A stretch of 64,000 bases of DNA. Origin: Jackrogersella multiformis. Taxonomy: Eukaryota > Ascomycota > Sordariomycetes > Xylariales > Hypoxylaceae. Shown here in pieces: positions 1-13,094 of this stretch. The stretch's first letter is position 1; every line of letters starts with the position of its first letter. Made by a program: the position numbers and the translations under genes. Under the pieces are notes generated by a model. That model was not told where the DNA came from. It was given only the letters and a program-made list of their open reading frames with translations, and searched no databases. The stretch spans positions 1,798,001-1,862,000 of the forward strand of contig CADCXD010000009.1 in NCBI GenBank assembly GCA_902806575.1. Direction: 5' to 3'.

Positions 1-3000
1 AAAATTTAAAGGGGATATTAACACTGAGGCTAAACCCTACTTCTAGCGCTCACTAAATTAGCACCGTCGCCCCAACTTCTTTTGTATATGGCAGTCTCGT
101 TATCAGTAAGGGGAATCTAGATTCTAGAAAACCATGATATTACTAATGACATAAAGTGGCTTGCAGTTTGGGGGTAGGTAGACGTAAGCTTAGATCCCCT
201 TACTACCTGGAGCCCCTGAAAGGTAAATTCCGTGTCAGCATCGCAAGGAAGAAGTCGAGACCCAATAAGGCAACAAGGCAAGAAGGCCTTGACACTCTTA
301 GCATTTGCTAAGACATTATTTATCGTAGGGTCCTCTTTCTAATGGATATTGGTCATCTTAACTCCAAGAATAATTCTATTAATTTCGAATATGAAGACGC
401 GAGGCAGGTAATGTAGGTACATATTGTCGGCTCCCGCACCTTGCCGTAATAAATTCATTCAGTTTATTTGATATTTAAGCTTGAAGGAAGCCACATATAG
501 TGTGGGACTGCCGTTCGGATTTAGAACAAGGCACATCAAGTACTGTGTATTCTAATAGCCAGGATACTGTCTGTAGGTGAGACCACGCCGGTTGAAACTC
601 TAGCGCAGTTTAAATGTAGCAATGGGAGTACAAAGAAGTGCAATTCTGTCTAAGGAAGTTGTATAATTTGACGGACTGGGTTCCTTAGCCCACCTAGGTA
701 TGTATGGTCTAAGCCACGGTTCTAAGGAGTCCTGTCGATACTCAAGACAATTGAGTGTATAAGGCTGTACATATTGATATCAAAAAATAATAACAATGTG
801 CTTGATTTCTAAATTATATTGAAGGTATTTGGATTCATATGTAAGACTGTATAATTAATTAACCTAAGTTAAAGAGAGGTATTTTATTGTCTATAAATTA
901 GATTAGGTTAATAGGGTTGGAGATGCAATGATTATAGAGAACAGCGTATAGTATATAGTAAGTGACATAATTAACCTCCATAAAGTATCCTGGCTCTTGA
1001 TGACCAAGAACAACTGTAAATTCATGTTAGCCTTAATAGCTTCAATTAGATCCAAACCCAAGAATATACCACTTACGTTACCTACCTAGGCTAGGTAAGT
1101 ACCAAGGTATGTATTATATATGGAAACATTCAAACTTCTTAATTCAATTATGGTTATCATGACACTTATACCTAGGTAGTTAAGGCATATGCCATCATGC
1201 CAATACTAATCAAGTGATTGTTCGATTCTGTTTTATCGGCGTGTTACTCTTAAGTGTCTTGATTTCAAATGAATTGCTTAAGCTTATATCTTCAATAAGA
1301 GTTAACATGTGCTTTTAACAGTAATTTATTTGAACTGACTTGTGCCATATACAACCAATGATACTAATACGCATTACATTTTTGTTGACACTTTATAGCT
1401 TATAAGTTACCTAGGTAAATGTAGAAAATCCCTTGTTTATATTGACTCGAAAGTTTCGATGTAATACGAGTTCTACAGGCTAAAATTTTGAGGCTATTAT
1501 AAAAGTAATAGGTAATTATATGATATTATATTTTATTAATATTTAAATCACGGAAAATGTTACATAGCAAATCATGTTAATATAACACCAGAAAATATTT
1601 CCTCTCTTATTATATCCCCTTTACCCCTTACCCCTATTTAAACTAACCCTTACGTTTTCCTGTAATTATTGTAATAATATATGTAAAACTTATTCTATAT
1701 AATACCTATGTAATTATACTTAATAATACGAGTTATCAATTAAAGTTACTGTTAAATGTAAAGCCTTAAAATATTCTTCTATATTAACGAGACACACGAA
1801 AGGCGTATAAGTAGTGTTTATAAGTGTGAAGTATGCCTTAGCAGTGAGTATAAATCTACAAATTTCTCAAAACTTACTTCATCTTATAACTCTAGTACCT
1901 ATAAAGTTACAGGGAGTAAACAAGAGCTCATCAGATTCCAATTAAAGGTAGCTAGCACAATCTTAGGTATAAAGTAATTGACACGTGCTTCTCACTTCAA
2001 AGTTGAATGGTAAAGTCCCTTTATACACACAATTAAAGGATCACCTAGTTCAAACTAACTCTATCCCTTCCCCTTAAAATGTGCTATAGTATTATTATAT
2101 CTACATAGATCAACGTGTAGATTTATGCAAAGTTCATTTCACATTCCTTTAAAGGGAATACCTACACATAGTTCATATGTTATTAAAGTGTTATCTCTTT
2201 ATCCCTTTCGAATGAACATGTTGAAGTTCGTGTAATTTATTAATATTTATCATCGAACAGTCCTTTCTTTGAATCCTTGAACTTGCTGGATTAACATAAC
2301 CTTAATGTGTAAGTTGGATTAATACATATTTATGCATATGAATAATGTTACATTGCTGGAAAATTTGTGTTATCGTTCCATTGGTGTAATGTGACAAAGG
2401 GGGAACGTCGAAAGAGAGCTGGGACGCCGTCTACGGCCGCGTCTACGTGCATTTTCGGTGTACCGGTTGTATTAACCCCAACTCGGTCCTTCTGGGTGCT
2501 TGCAGATCCAGCCTCATCACCCCTCCTATAGGTACCTACCTGGGTAGGTAGATGTGCGACCAATTTATGCATAAGTGAGACTTCTAAAGCACTGATTTGG
2601 TACCTAGTAGAGGAAATTGAGGGTAGTATGAATCGTGGCAATACCATATTGGATAGGGATGATTAGCTTTTATCTTACCTGCATCTATCTTTTCTGTTTA
2701 GAATGTTTCATGCGGCTCTATCGGTCATATCAGTCTGATATTATCCATCTTGGTAGTGGATAAGTCGGTAATGTTTCTCTATTATCGTGGGCTAATTCTT
2801 AGTACTGGTAGGTAATTCTGGCTTTTATCTTATGAGTACCTACCTACCTACTCCTCACTCCACAATTGTATCAGCCATAAGCATTACACATCCACAGCCC
2901 TACCTGGGAACTATTTCTTTATATGACAAGTGCTACATGTAAGACTGGTTATCGCAAATAGAATGAATGCTTACTTCCTATATATAGGTAGAAAAGGCTG

Positions 3001-3969
3001 TCATAGCCCTAACGCTAGCCCCCAGCCCCCAAAAAGTAGTGGAATAGCTGAGAGTAGTCCTATAAGCAGGGGATTTCAGAGATTATATATCTCCTGAGAC
3101 CTTAGTATCAAGATCTTAATGTCTCTATTTCTTTTTACTTCGGTCTTCGTGGTTCTTCCTAGATATCTCTTTTGAACGTCACTTCTTGTTTTCCCTTTTA
3201 ACCAAGGGAATTCCCGCTGACATCCGCGGCTAGGGCTTTCTTCGTCGTTCCCTCTACGGGGCAGATTCTCTTTTAGGGAAGGCAAATGCCAGACCACTTT
3301 GAGTACCGCATACAAGGGCTGATTGAGGAGGATGGCCAACTGGCTTCATACTTTTTGCCCGCTAAGTCTTCAATTCATTTGATTGATGCAATACTTCCCT
3401 GAGGGCCGTACCTTGGTCATTCCGGGGAAGGCTGCCATCACTGAAAATGGGCCGCAAACGAAGGTACCTTTCTACATACCTAGGCAACCATTGGTCTCCC
3501 TAACTTTTTAGTCCCTTCGTTGCCTTTAATACACTTCATTTCTTGTCAGACTCTCCTTTGCGATTATCAAGTACTAATCTACTATGCACTTAGTATCCAG
3601 ACCGAACATTTACTGACAAGACGCGCAAGATATCCTGCAGTTCCGACAACGCATTGACAAGTACGATACACACCCTTTCCAAGCTCTCCGCTTTATCAAT
3701 AAGGCAACCGGAATTGATGATGGAGCTAGAAGTGGTATACGAATCAGCCAATGTGCAAAATCTATCTGTTACACTTGCGTGTACTTCGATGTCCCTGATG
3801 CCGCAATCCTTGGATGTCCTAAAGACCCTTCTGAAAGGAGGGGAAGAGGGGAGAATTGGACAAAATGGACACCACTGCTCGTAAATTTGGATATGCCGGG
3901 AGACCCATAGTCTTGTTATTCGTGTCTTTTAGTCTTCGCTTTCACATAGATTCACCAAGAGCAAATTCA
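1..3969. other. AT-rich gene-free region
   Basis: No convincing gene is seen. Open frames are short, lack domain-like sequence and mostly start at non-ATG codons. The region is AT-rich, especially about 780-960 and 1480-1780, but it keeps ordinary CA and TG dinucleotides, unlike the RIP island at 45.4-51.6 kb. Palindromic TACCTAGGTA-type motifs occur near 1080, 1410, 2530, 2840 and 3480. The last few hundred bases are probably the promoter and leader of the zinc-finger gene that starts at 3970. Confidence 0.6.
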
Positions 3970-5776
3970 ATGACTGATCCTTCTGATAACATGGCTCTGT
4001 TCTACGGGCTAAGCGACAAGCCTGAGTTTTACGACCTGCCTGAAGTAGTGGGTAGTCTCCCAGAAGAGAGCCATGGGTTTCCAGAGCACGGTAGTGATAC
4101 ACAGCTGCCCTCTCCCTCTGAGGAGCCCCTGAGTCACGGTAACATGAATCAAACATGCTTGTTAGTTTTCTATCTCTCTCCATCAATGTATCAAACTAAT
4201 CCGTCCATGTAGATTCCGCAATGGTGTAGTGGATGACTGCCACAAGAGTCGATTCTATGCTAGGGTACTCGAGTTCTATTACCTACAGAACGATGCTAAG
4301 TCGTTCGAAACTTGCCGTTGTCCCATGGCAAACTGCCCGGAACGTGATTTCAACAACCCCAAGCGAATGCTACTCCATCTAAAAAGCTGTCAATTCTTTT
4401 CTGAGGGATTATTTCATTGTCCAATATGCAACAAAGCTGAGAGATTTCAAACGAAATCCAACAAGAAGTGTTCATGGGACAGGCTCAAGTTCAGTCAGAG
4501 ATTTCAGAAGAAACTCAAGGCCACAGTAGATACATTCAGAAGTTTTACGGGTTCTCAGTCTACCTCAAAGCCTCCTTTGAGCCGCTGTCAAACATGCGGC
4601 CACTCTCTTGGAAGCAATTCCCAAATCCCATGGCCTGGAGTACCCGACAATCGTTGCTCGATCAGTCCAATTTTCGATCCCTCTTCGATCGTAACTCCTC
4701 AAGATCTAATCATCAAAGAATTGCCGGCAACTAATACAATATTGTCACAAAATTCCACCAAGAGACTATCGCCGGCTGAACTACAGACCAGTTTCCTAAC
4801 TCTGGATCATAAGTTCACATATGAAGAACCTTATGGACCATTCAACTCTATCTCAGACCAATCTCCCTCATCCTACATGGTATCAGAGTTATCCTCATCG
4901 TCTGACAGTGGCGGGGGCATAATTTCCACAGATCTGTCACCTACATCCTTGGAGTTGTCGGCGACCGCTTCTACCAGTAACTCCCAACTCATATCCTTAC
5001 CAACGAATCACCATCAACATATCGAGAATACCTCTATTATCCCGGTGATCTTCAATGACGGTGATCACAGGGAACAAATCCAAGACAGCATGCATCAATC
5101 CCAATCCATACCACTCTATGATGTACCACCTGCATACAACTCGAGTATCCCGACGTCTTCTTTCAATCAATCAGGCTTTCTTGGCGGACGGGGATGTTCG
5201 CTTTCTAATATTCAAACACTGCATCTGTCCTTGGATAATCACACATTCTTTGACGAAAACACTCTAGGCCCTATGAACGGCCTAGAGCAGTTCGGGTTTG
5301 TTGATGGGTCTATCATGAACGCGCCTTTGCTACGAGATATTGAACCGTACGCAGATTTCCCTCCCGCAATCGAGAAGGAAGATATCGTTAAGAGTAGCGT
5401 GTCTTTGGGTAGTCCCTCATCCCTAGATTCAGCAGCTCCATCTTCTAGCTCGAACCAGTCACCCAACTCAGAATTATTGGAGCCAGATCTTCAGTGCTCT
5501 GATTGCGGATACATTCCCAAAGGAAAGCCAGAAAATCGCAAGGCGTATTTCCGGAAGCATAGGTCGACCCACGAAAATCTACAATACAAATGTGAACATT
5601 GTGAGAGAGTCTACACTAGACCAGATAATCGTGAGGTTCACAAAAATAAAATTCATCGGGCCTCAAGAGATCCCAAGAGACGCCGGGACAGCGGGGACAG
5701 TTGTGAGATTGCGAACCGGAGCAGCAAAAGGATTTCACGTGGCGGGATGGGCCAAGATATCGGCTATGCCGAATAG
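3970..5776 (+). CDS. C2H2 zinc-finger protein (putative transcription factor)
   Basis: Model: exons 3970..4138 and 4230..5776, giving 571 residues. The intron (GTAACA donor, GTGTAG acceptor) restores phase at a Val codon before DDCHKSRF. Two cysteine/histidine-rich regions are visible. One is near the N-terminus (CRCPMANC, then CPIC with nearby histidines). The other is a C-terminal pair at about residues 478-535: CSDC followed by HRSTH, and CEHC followed by a 12-residue spacer and an H-x4-H pair. A basic patch (PKRRR) follows and could be a nuclear signal. The long middle section is rich in Ser, Thr, Asn, Gln and Pro and looks disordered. The role as a nuclear DNA-binding regulator is inferred from the fingers; no target or named orthologue is recognised. 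The ATG at 3970 is chosen because the upstream in-frame extension to 3856 looks like leader; an additional 5' exon cannot be excluded. Confidence 0.75.
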
Positions 5777-6791
5777 GACGTTTCCATCCTATCTCCAGGT
5801 ACTAAATATCATTGTTCTGGAGCTAAAATTGGCGGAAATATCAGTTTCATAGGCAATTTTTATGATTGATGAATGATTATCTCCTTAATTCACTTTTGAA
5901 ACTCGTTTTCTGAGGTGTTTCGTAATTTTATTCCATCAGGCTTACTTGATAATTGGTGATATATTTTATGATAAGCTAACCTACCTGCCATTATGAAATA
6001 GGCCACACATAAATGTGTATCAAATCGTTTAAAAGAAATTATATGGCCAACTTCAAATGGCTAATTCTAAAATAAGGAAACAGAGAAAAGAGAAGCCGTC
6101 ATTAGGTCGTCACATACTATTTCGTGGACAGGGACGTGGGCTATGAGTTATTTTACTACTATACACGCGTATATTCTTCACCGGGATTAGTTTTCTGCTT
6201 TGCGTACCTATCTTCTCCGTTCGTCAGCTTGTTATTGACTTCCGTTTATTCCCTTTGGAAATACGAGGAAGCCTATTCATCATTCTTCCCGAATAGTGGT
6301 AGAAATCATCTTTATTCTCAGGGAATTTTCCGGGTGGACCACTTCGCGATTCAGGATATAGCTTCGACCGAGACACGTACACCGACGAGTGCGGCTCTTA
6401 AACCCTAGCTGGTTACTGTATAGGCACGGTACTTGACTCATAGCAGAAGGGAATTGAGACTCTTCTAAGCGGCAATAGGTACCCTGAAGGAAACAGTGAA
6501 GGGATGCAACACGCATGATTGTCGATACTAGGCATCTGAAGCAGCCACTCTGCTAAGGGTTAGTATCTATTTGCTCAAGTAAACCACCTCCTAACATTTA
6601 TAATCAAAAGGACTTCAGTTATATAAAGCAAGTCTTCGCATCCTCTCATGGGGAATGATAGATAAGTCAACTAAGACTATAGCAATAAATCATCTCGTCA
6701 GAGTCCAACTCCACTACTTAAATCTCGACATCTCAGCATTCCTGACATATAAAACCCATTGGCGGGTTCGGATACTAAAAAATAACGAAAA
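5777..6791. other. intergenic
   Basis: No gene is supported. The sequence is AT-rich after 5780 and then mixed. It separates two plus-strand genes and probably holds the 3' end of the zinc-finger gene and the promoter of the small gene at 6792. Confidence 0.5.
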
Positions 6792-7091
6792 ATGGCAAAA
6801 CGCAGGTAAGATCAATACTAACAAGTGAGCCACACGGCACAAGTTCTAAGCACCATTCACAGCGCCAAATCCAGCGGTCACTCTTCAAACAAGAACAAGA
6901 CCAAGAAGACCGAAAACACGACTCGCGGCGAATCGGCCGGAGCTGGACGGTCTCCTATGGAGGAATATACTCTCCGGAGTCATCGGCACGAGCAAATCGC
7001 CGTTGGCATCCCGTACGATCAACAAGCGACCGAGCGAGCGTTGCAGAACTGGGATCAGACGTGGCAAGTGGCAAGCGGAGGCAAAAAATAA
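6792..7091 (+). CDS. small basic protein of unknown function, 80 aa
   Basis: Model: exon 1 at 6792..6805 (ATG plus four codons and two bases), GTAAG donor, perfect TACTAAC branch site at 6816-6822, CAG acceptor at 6860-6862, exon 2 at 6863..7091. An acceptor at 6849-6850 (AAG) is also in phase and would add four residues. The protein begins MAKRS, then has a Lys/Ser/Asn/Thr-rich half and a more conserved-looking half containing MEEYTLRSHRHEQ and ATERALQNWDQTW. There is no signal peptide or membrane segment. I do not recognise the family. The clean splice signals, the ATG in an A-rich context and the in-phase joining argue that it is real. Without the intron the frame would have to start at GTG. 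Confidence 0.5.
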
Positions 7092-7764
7092 GCCATCGAC
7101 TATGATATAACATCGCTAGGAATATATTATGGAGGAGATCATCGGTTTAAATAACGTGGCGAGAAGCTGGCTTCACTGACGTTGTTTTTGTTCTGAGGGA
7201 TACTATCTCTGAAAGTCATGTAATCTAACAGGTTTCATTTAATTACCTAGGTATCTAATACAGTATGTCTCTCATTTAATAAACTCTTCTTAAATCAACA
7301 TAAGACAGTACGGTAGAAAAAATCATGTAGAAACTAGAGGTAATAAATTCGTTCGAATCTGGGAGATGTAGTCATCTTACTCCAAGTTCTCACCCCTTTA
7401 ATGGTGAGCCACAGCGTCTACGCCACACACACATATAAGCCACACGCGGAGAGCCACTTCAGGGGATAGATGCACTTAGCCACATAGGAGAACATATCTT
7501 CGAACAATCTGGACTGGACGTATTCTTCTAGCGATGCCATTAGCATTTCCTCGGGTATGACACATTGCCCTAGATATTGGCTCGGGATAGTTGCCGGCTC
7601 ACTCCTTCTAGGCAGTGGCTCTACTGCCACTCCTATTACTTCAAGCAATTTTAGGGGCGAATTCCTAAAATTCAGTGTTGATAGTTTTTTGAACCAAATA
7701 TATATCCCGCTATTAGGCCTCAATTTTATATACAAAGCAAACCGCTCTACGGCTGATCGTTAAC
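7092..7764. other. intergenic, convergent gene ends
   Basis: Lies between the 3' ends of the small plus-strand gene and the minus-strand GPI2 gene. Overlapping open frames at 7418-7763 on both strands have no recognisable sequence and are treated as chance. Nothing else is seen. Confidence 0.5.
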
Positions 7765-9336
7765 TCATTCGTCGTCCCAAAGCCGCCGACTAATTATGAT
7801 CGGCCGTGCTTGGTCCCAGGGCCCGTTGATAGCGTTCTTGTACTTCTGAAGCCCAATAAGCCACCAGCTGCAGCCGCCCATGGCGACAATAGCAATGATG
7901 ACCGCTACTAAGACTCCTAGGAGCCCGCTTCTCCACGGGCACAAGTCGTCTTTGTCCCCGCCCAGTATCAGGCCAACTCCGCCTCCCGCACCGATTACAA
8001 GCAGCACGGAGAGCGCGACATGGTACTTCCAGCTCCTGTGCCTGGCGAAGCGTCTGAAGACGGGAAATAAGCCGAAAACTTCGATGCTGAATAATGTGAG
8101 GCTGAAGACCTGCCCCGTGGAGGGGAGACGGGAGGCCAGCACCGTGGATGCCATCAACGCGGCATTCGTCGACAGGGAGGCCGGAAATTTGACGGGACCC
8201 GAGGAGTAGTCGTAAAAAAATATGTTGATCGTTAATAACCAAAAAGACATGGACCATATGCTGTCGGACGATGTAGACCGAGTTAGGGATTTTAAGATGG
8301 GTGATAGCCCAAGGAGGGTAAAATATATAAGAATGGCGGATTTAACTGTGCTGAGGCGAAGATTGGCCCTCCCGTTACGTAGTGGAGAGGACGGACGATG
8401 GCTCGGCGCTTCGATGGACTCGGAAGATCTCCGACCTTGCGACGTGCTAGACTGAAGAGAGGTAGCAGAAGCGGAATGGGATTGCTTCGTGGTCACCAGA
8501 CTTCCCTGGGGGTATGATCGCTCTATGGCGGCTAAATTCGTCACCGAGCTCGCGGCAGACGGTGTGCCTCCCCCTGCGGCATTTGAGCGACCTCTCCTAC
8601 TCTGCTCTCTCATCGAGCGACTTCGGTTGCTGCGACGCCGCTGGAGGTCCTCGTCCTCGCCCTCCTGGCCTACCCACCAGTCCCACAACAGCCATCCCAC
8701 AAATGTTGCGAAACTACCCCAGCCTACGATAGCGACGGGGGAAACGCGCTCTTGGAATATGCCGACGAAGCAGACGATGAATATGGTGACTGAGCATACT
8801 TGCTGGAGGATGACGGTCGAGTCGGCTACGAGGGGCCAGAATTCGTACGGCTGGAGACGCGGGTTGCGCTGGAGGTTCTCGAGAAAGGTAGCCTGGTCTG
8901 TGTAGTTATCTGGGTCTAGAATAACTCGTTAATAACCTATTACGTGGCATATATCTAATTCGAAGTCTCGTTCCGTACAAGATTGCTTCACCCAGAGCAG
9001 CTTCTTCCAATTGCGTCTCCGCCGTCGACTCCTACTCCTACTTCCGAGCTTCGAGCTCATCTTCCGTGATCGCGACTCGGCGCGGGTATGGTTGACGCCA
9101 CTGGGTTCGAAGCCCGATTGTCGCCGCGAGGGGACTGCCGTATTGAATGCATCCTCGGGAGCAAGATGGGAACGAGCAGTCCGTTGCGAATGGAACTCGA
9201 TAGGTAGAGTGGCGGCGCGTGTCAACCCAGGCTGTGGTGGTTCATCGTGCGCAAGTCCTGATGTTTCGGTTATGGCTGAGCTGAGGCTAGATGTAGACAT
9301 TTCTAACTCGGTATGACCCGGACCACCGTCGGTCAT
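7765..9336 (-). CDS. gpi2: GPI2 (PIG-C), subunit of the GPI N-acetylglucosaminyltransferase complex
   Basis: Model: exons 8979..9336 and 7765..8915 on the minus strand, 502 residues. The 63-nt intron (GTACGG donor, TTCTAG acceptor) falls inside the conserved WVKQSYPDNYTDQ segment and restores it exactly. Known role: GPI2/PIG-C is a membrane subunit of the ER complex that transfers GlcNAc to phosphatidylinositol, the first step of GPI-anchor synthesis. Family signatures seen are the block after WKKLLWVKQS, then LQPYEFWPLV, and LSPILKSLTRSTSSDSIWSM followed by FWLLTINIFFYDY. Several hydrophobic membrane segments run from the middle to the C-terminus. The first ~115 residues are Ser/Arg-rich and probably disordered. 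A second low-complexity Ser/Arg insert lies between the WWVGQE segment and the ILIYFTLLGLSPILK segment. The start at 9336 is the first ATG of the open exon. Confidence 0.93.
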
Positions 9337-12285
9337 CGAAATTGGATCTGGCGGCCGAGATTAGGGGTGCCTAGGTAGGCTGTTATACAGCCTTGCAATG
9401 GTAATTCATGCAATGAAGGATGGATAAGTGAAATGGATGGCCCTTTTCAATTCTTGGCCACTGACGAGCTGAGCTTGACCTTTACTGGGTCCAGCTACAG
9501 TGGGTCCACTCAATAACCTCCAGCCTAGCCAAGCCTCAGCCACACCAACCTTGGAACCTGTCGGGACCCGCTACCATTGAACCTTAAGAATTCTAGACCA
9601 TCATCACGAACGGGAAGGGACAATTCGAAGATTCGAAGGCTTGGCCGACCCATTCTTACGAGATGCTTCCAGCTTGAACGATACTAGTGTAGTGTAGGCT
9701 TAGCAGCTAGCATACAGTATATACCTACCTAGGTACCTAGTAGCAGATAGTTAGATCTAAACTACTGCATTAGTATACATTTCACACATATTGATTGACG
9801 TACTAAGTATAGCTGACAAGTCCGTATGCTAAAACTTAAATACCCTTAATAAGTCGAAAATACTAACAAGGATAATCATTGTTGTCTACCTAGTTTAATA
9901 CTACCTACACGAGATACTTAACTAGATTTGGCGAAGCCTTGAGCACGATAATAAATTACAAAGATGCAGATAATAGTCAATTAAAGGGGTACTTGAATGT
10001 GTTGGAAAGAAACAAACTCACATCCGGATAGGAACATTGCAGCAGTCATTACAATGCATATAATTAATCTATTTTGTGTAATGTTGGTGAACAACATGGC
10101 ACGCTGAGTTATTCCGATTCGTTGGCATCATTGATTTCTTGTGCCGTGCCGTTTTTCAGCTCATCCCATGTTTCACTTTCGAACAAGCTTTCAGTACATA
10201 TATCGGTATACATTAGGTTATCTATTTAGATACCTAAGTAAGTAGCATGAACTCTTAGTAGGAAGTAGGTACATAAGGTTATTAAGTAGTATGATTATAG
10301 AGCTTTATGAAGCATGGATGTTTGCACGTATTCACTGAATATATATTAATGTTCCTAGTACCTAGTATTAATCACGCTATTTCACACCCGGAATACCGAG
10401 GTATAGTTAATGGTATGAATGTTTATCTTTGTTTCCCGGCTAAACTCCTCACGTTGATGGGTAACTAAATGCTTGTTTTTTATATCAGAGTTTCGGTCAG
10501 CCTCATACCTAAGATGTTAATTAAATCAAGCTTTTTACCCAGGTACCTATTGTTACTTTTTCTCCTAGGTACTAGCCAGTGCTAGTACTTGGAAGTTAAA
10601 GGTCTAGATAGATCTAAAAATGGATAGCGGCTTCTTGCGCTAGGCTAAATGCATTTAGTCTTTGCCAGATTCGGACACTGCTTAAAGGTCATTGGACAGT
10701 TAATGGCCCGGTTTTTAAATAAGGTACGCGATTTGACCCCTCGTAAGGGGAACTGGCAATTGCCAATACCTAGGTACCTATCAAACGGAACTTACGGCAC
10801 GGCACCTACGTAGTAACTTCCAAAGTTGTCCGGTTGGTATTCTAAATCCCATGGGCGAACTCTTTTCATCTTATCATCAATCATCTATCATCCTATATAG
10901 TAACCTATCCTTGTAACATAAAATATAATACATAACAATTTAAATCCATAGGCTATCCTATGTATTATATAAATGATAAGTTAGTAAGCGTCAAGTGAGG
11001 CGCAACTTCATCTTACGTCATAACATTTCGTCATATTACCGTTCTTATGCTGATCCTATAAGAGAAAAAAGCTCAGCAGTTACACATAAAAAGTCACAAC
11101 TTATTAAGAAATTAAGAAAATAATTCGGTACAACACGAAATAAAACCAACCGGAGTACACCCTCCAACAGTAAGCTAGGTATTTCCATTACCTCTTAGGT
11201 ACCTAGATAGGACAAGCGTTGGGAAGCAGCTCTCCGACTCGCTCGGCGCTGGAAGAATAGGTAATAGGAACTTGGAAGAGTAGGAAGAGGTACGAGTGGA
11301 GGTCTGTCTTTCTCCATTTTAACCGCATATTAATAAACGCGATCTACGGTTTTAGTCTTTTTAGTCACTACACTACCTACCTAGGTACCTAGGGTAACCA
11401 ATGTTCTAAAAGTCCCCGAACCCCAGGGTCCCAAGGGCCCAGAGTCCCAGAGTCCCAGAGTCCCCGAGTCCTAACTCCAATAAGTATTTCATGCCGCCCA
11501 CACGCTGTTGGCCAGCTTGTGTGTCATTCCCCGAACGAAGAACAATAAAAAGAGTCGAGTCGTCTGGTCCGAAACTGTGTCCTATCTCTCTCTTTTATTT
11601 GAACTACATTCCAACTCATTACTGTACGACTAACTAACTCGTTCAACCATACACATATGGCATACGTAACCTACCTAGGTACCTAACGGGTCTTGGAATT
11701 CTAGAATAGTATTTTTCTTGGCGACCGCGTGGTCAGTTCGCGTTTACGTTTACATCGTCCCTTAAAATCACCCCTACAGCCACGACCTTGTTTGTTCCCC
11801 GACCCGTCTAGCCCGGCGTTGCTTTGACATTCTTTACATAATCCAAACCCCATAACCCATAACATTGTTAGAGCCCGCATCTGCCGTCGGTACCTGGAAA
11901 TTCAATAAATTGAATCGATCGCCAAGAATTTAGGGGTCCGTCTAAACCTTCCAACTCAGCGCTACGTCTCACACAACCACACCAAAACAACCAAAACAAC
12001 CCTTTACGAAAGTCTGCTGATCCCATCAATACTACAACATCACTGCAACATCATTGTTTCGAGTATTACATAACTAGGCTCGGACGCCAAGAAATATTTC
12101 ATCCTTGACCGCTGTCGCCATCGTGTTTGACGTCTTTCTGGAATACATAATCTCTTCGATTTCCTACGAATTCCTCTACAAATCCCTACTGATCATCATC
12201 CTATTCCTTATCCACATCCTTTTTGTTCGTGTAAATCAATTCGATCCTTTGAAGGAACCAGTACCTGGCAGTTTAGTCGCCCATC
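9337..12285. other. gene-free intergenic region (divergent promoters)
   Basis: Lies between the 5' end of GPI2 (minus) and the 5' end of the unknown membrane protein (plus), so both promoters should be here. No gene is supported. The central part (about 9700-11150) is AT-rich. TACCTAGGTA-type palindromes occur near 9365, 9725, 10545, 10770, 11380 and 11675. The last ~300 bases before 12286 are pyrimidine- and A-rich, as expected of a fungal leader. Confidence 0.5.
11411..11472. repeat. short tandem repeat, 8-bp unit CCCAGAGT
   Basis: A C/G-rich tract in otherwise AT-rich DNA. The purest part, about 11438-11463, repeats CCCAGAGT roughly three times; degenerate copies flank it on both sides. 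Confidence 0.7.
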
Positions 12286-13094
12286 ATGAAAAGTCCAATA
12301 GTCGCGTTATGCGCCCTCACGATTACCCCCTGGGTTCTTGCAGCTCCGGTGGTCACTCTCAATAAACTTCCGAGCCAATCCCACGATGCAACAACCCATG
12401 TACGACAGACAACACAGCCGATAGAATTTATACCGCGAACTAAATTATTCTTGCTGTCTTTCTTCGCACCGTCACGAGTATCAACTGATAAACATCCCAA
12501 CCTCGTCGTCGCAGAAGATGGCCGACGTGTACAACTGCCGGAAAATCTTGTCGGGGCCAAATCTTGGGAAACTCCTAATGTCCTCCACTTCCTTACCAAG
12601 TTTACCCGCCCGAAGAAGCCGTCGCCATTCCCCGAGTCCAGCATCATGAGAGAGGAGACAAGTGCGAGCATGGCCGAGACCGAGCGACAGGAAACCATTG
12701 TGGAGTTGGAAACCAAGGCGGAACGCGAGTCGTGGACCTATCTACCTTACGTCTCTCAAGACAACGTCTTGCATTTTTACCGTGTGCGGAAGGCCGCAGA
12801 TACGGTCATGCTCGCAATTCCCATGGCCGCCGCCGTAATGATACTCATATCTATCTTCTCGAGTGCCCTCCGATATGCGTATGATCACTCCCCACATCTT
12901 TGTCAGCTATCGCAACTAACATTACGTGTAGATTACGAATATGCAGTCCTGCCAAGGACGGGGCGATCCGCCTAGAAGACGAAGAGAGTGCGATTTCTGG
13001 TAGTTCGTCAAGAGTTGCCTGCCACCCACAAGTGCTCGGACTTGATTTCAAGTCGAATTCCCCAGATCACACTATTACGGAAGAGAAAAGTTAG
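12286..13094 (+). CDS. unknown secretory-pathway protein with one membrane span
   Basis: Model: exons 12286..12878 and 12932..13094, 251 residues. The intron has a GTATGA donor, a CTAAC branch and a GTGTAG acceptor, and joining keeps the frame (SALRYA then LRICSPAKDG). The N-terminus is a clear signal peptide (MKSPIVALCALTITPWVLA, cleavage after AxA). A hydrophobic stretch near residues 167-195 (VMLAIPMAAAVMILISIF) would span the membrane. This leaves a lumenal or extracellular part of about 150 residues and a short acidic/Ser-rich cytoplasmic tail. The lumenal part is rich in charged residues, with a Glu-rich stretch before the span. No family is recognised. The topology suggests a type I single-pass membrane protein, possibly a small adaptor or cell-surface protein; this is inference. 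Confidence 0.7.

Noticed and set aside
7340..7375. GTTCGAATC as a tRNA T-loop
   Set aside because: No pairing partners for a cloverleaf on either side.
7418..7763. Overlapping frames on both strands downstream of GPI2
   Set aside because: Non-ATG or weak starts and no recognisable protein features.
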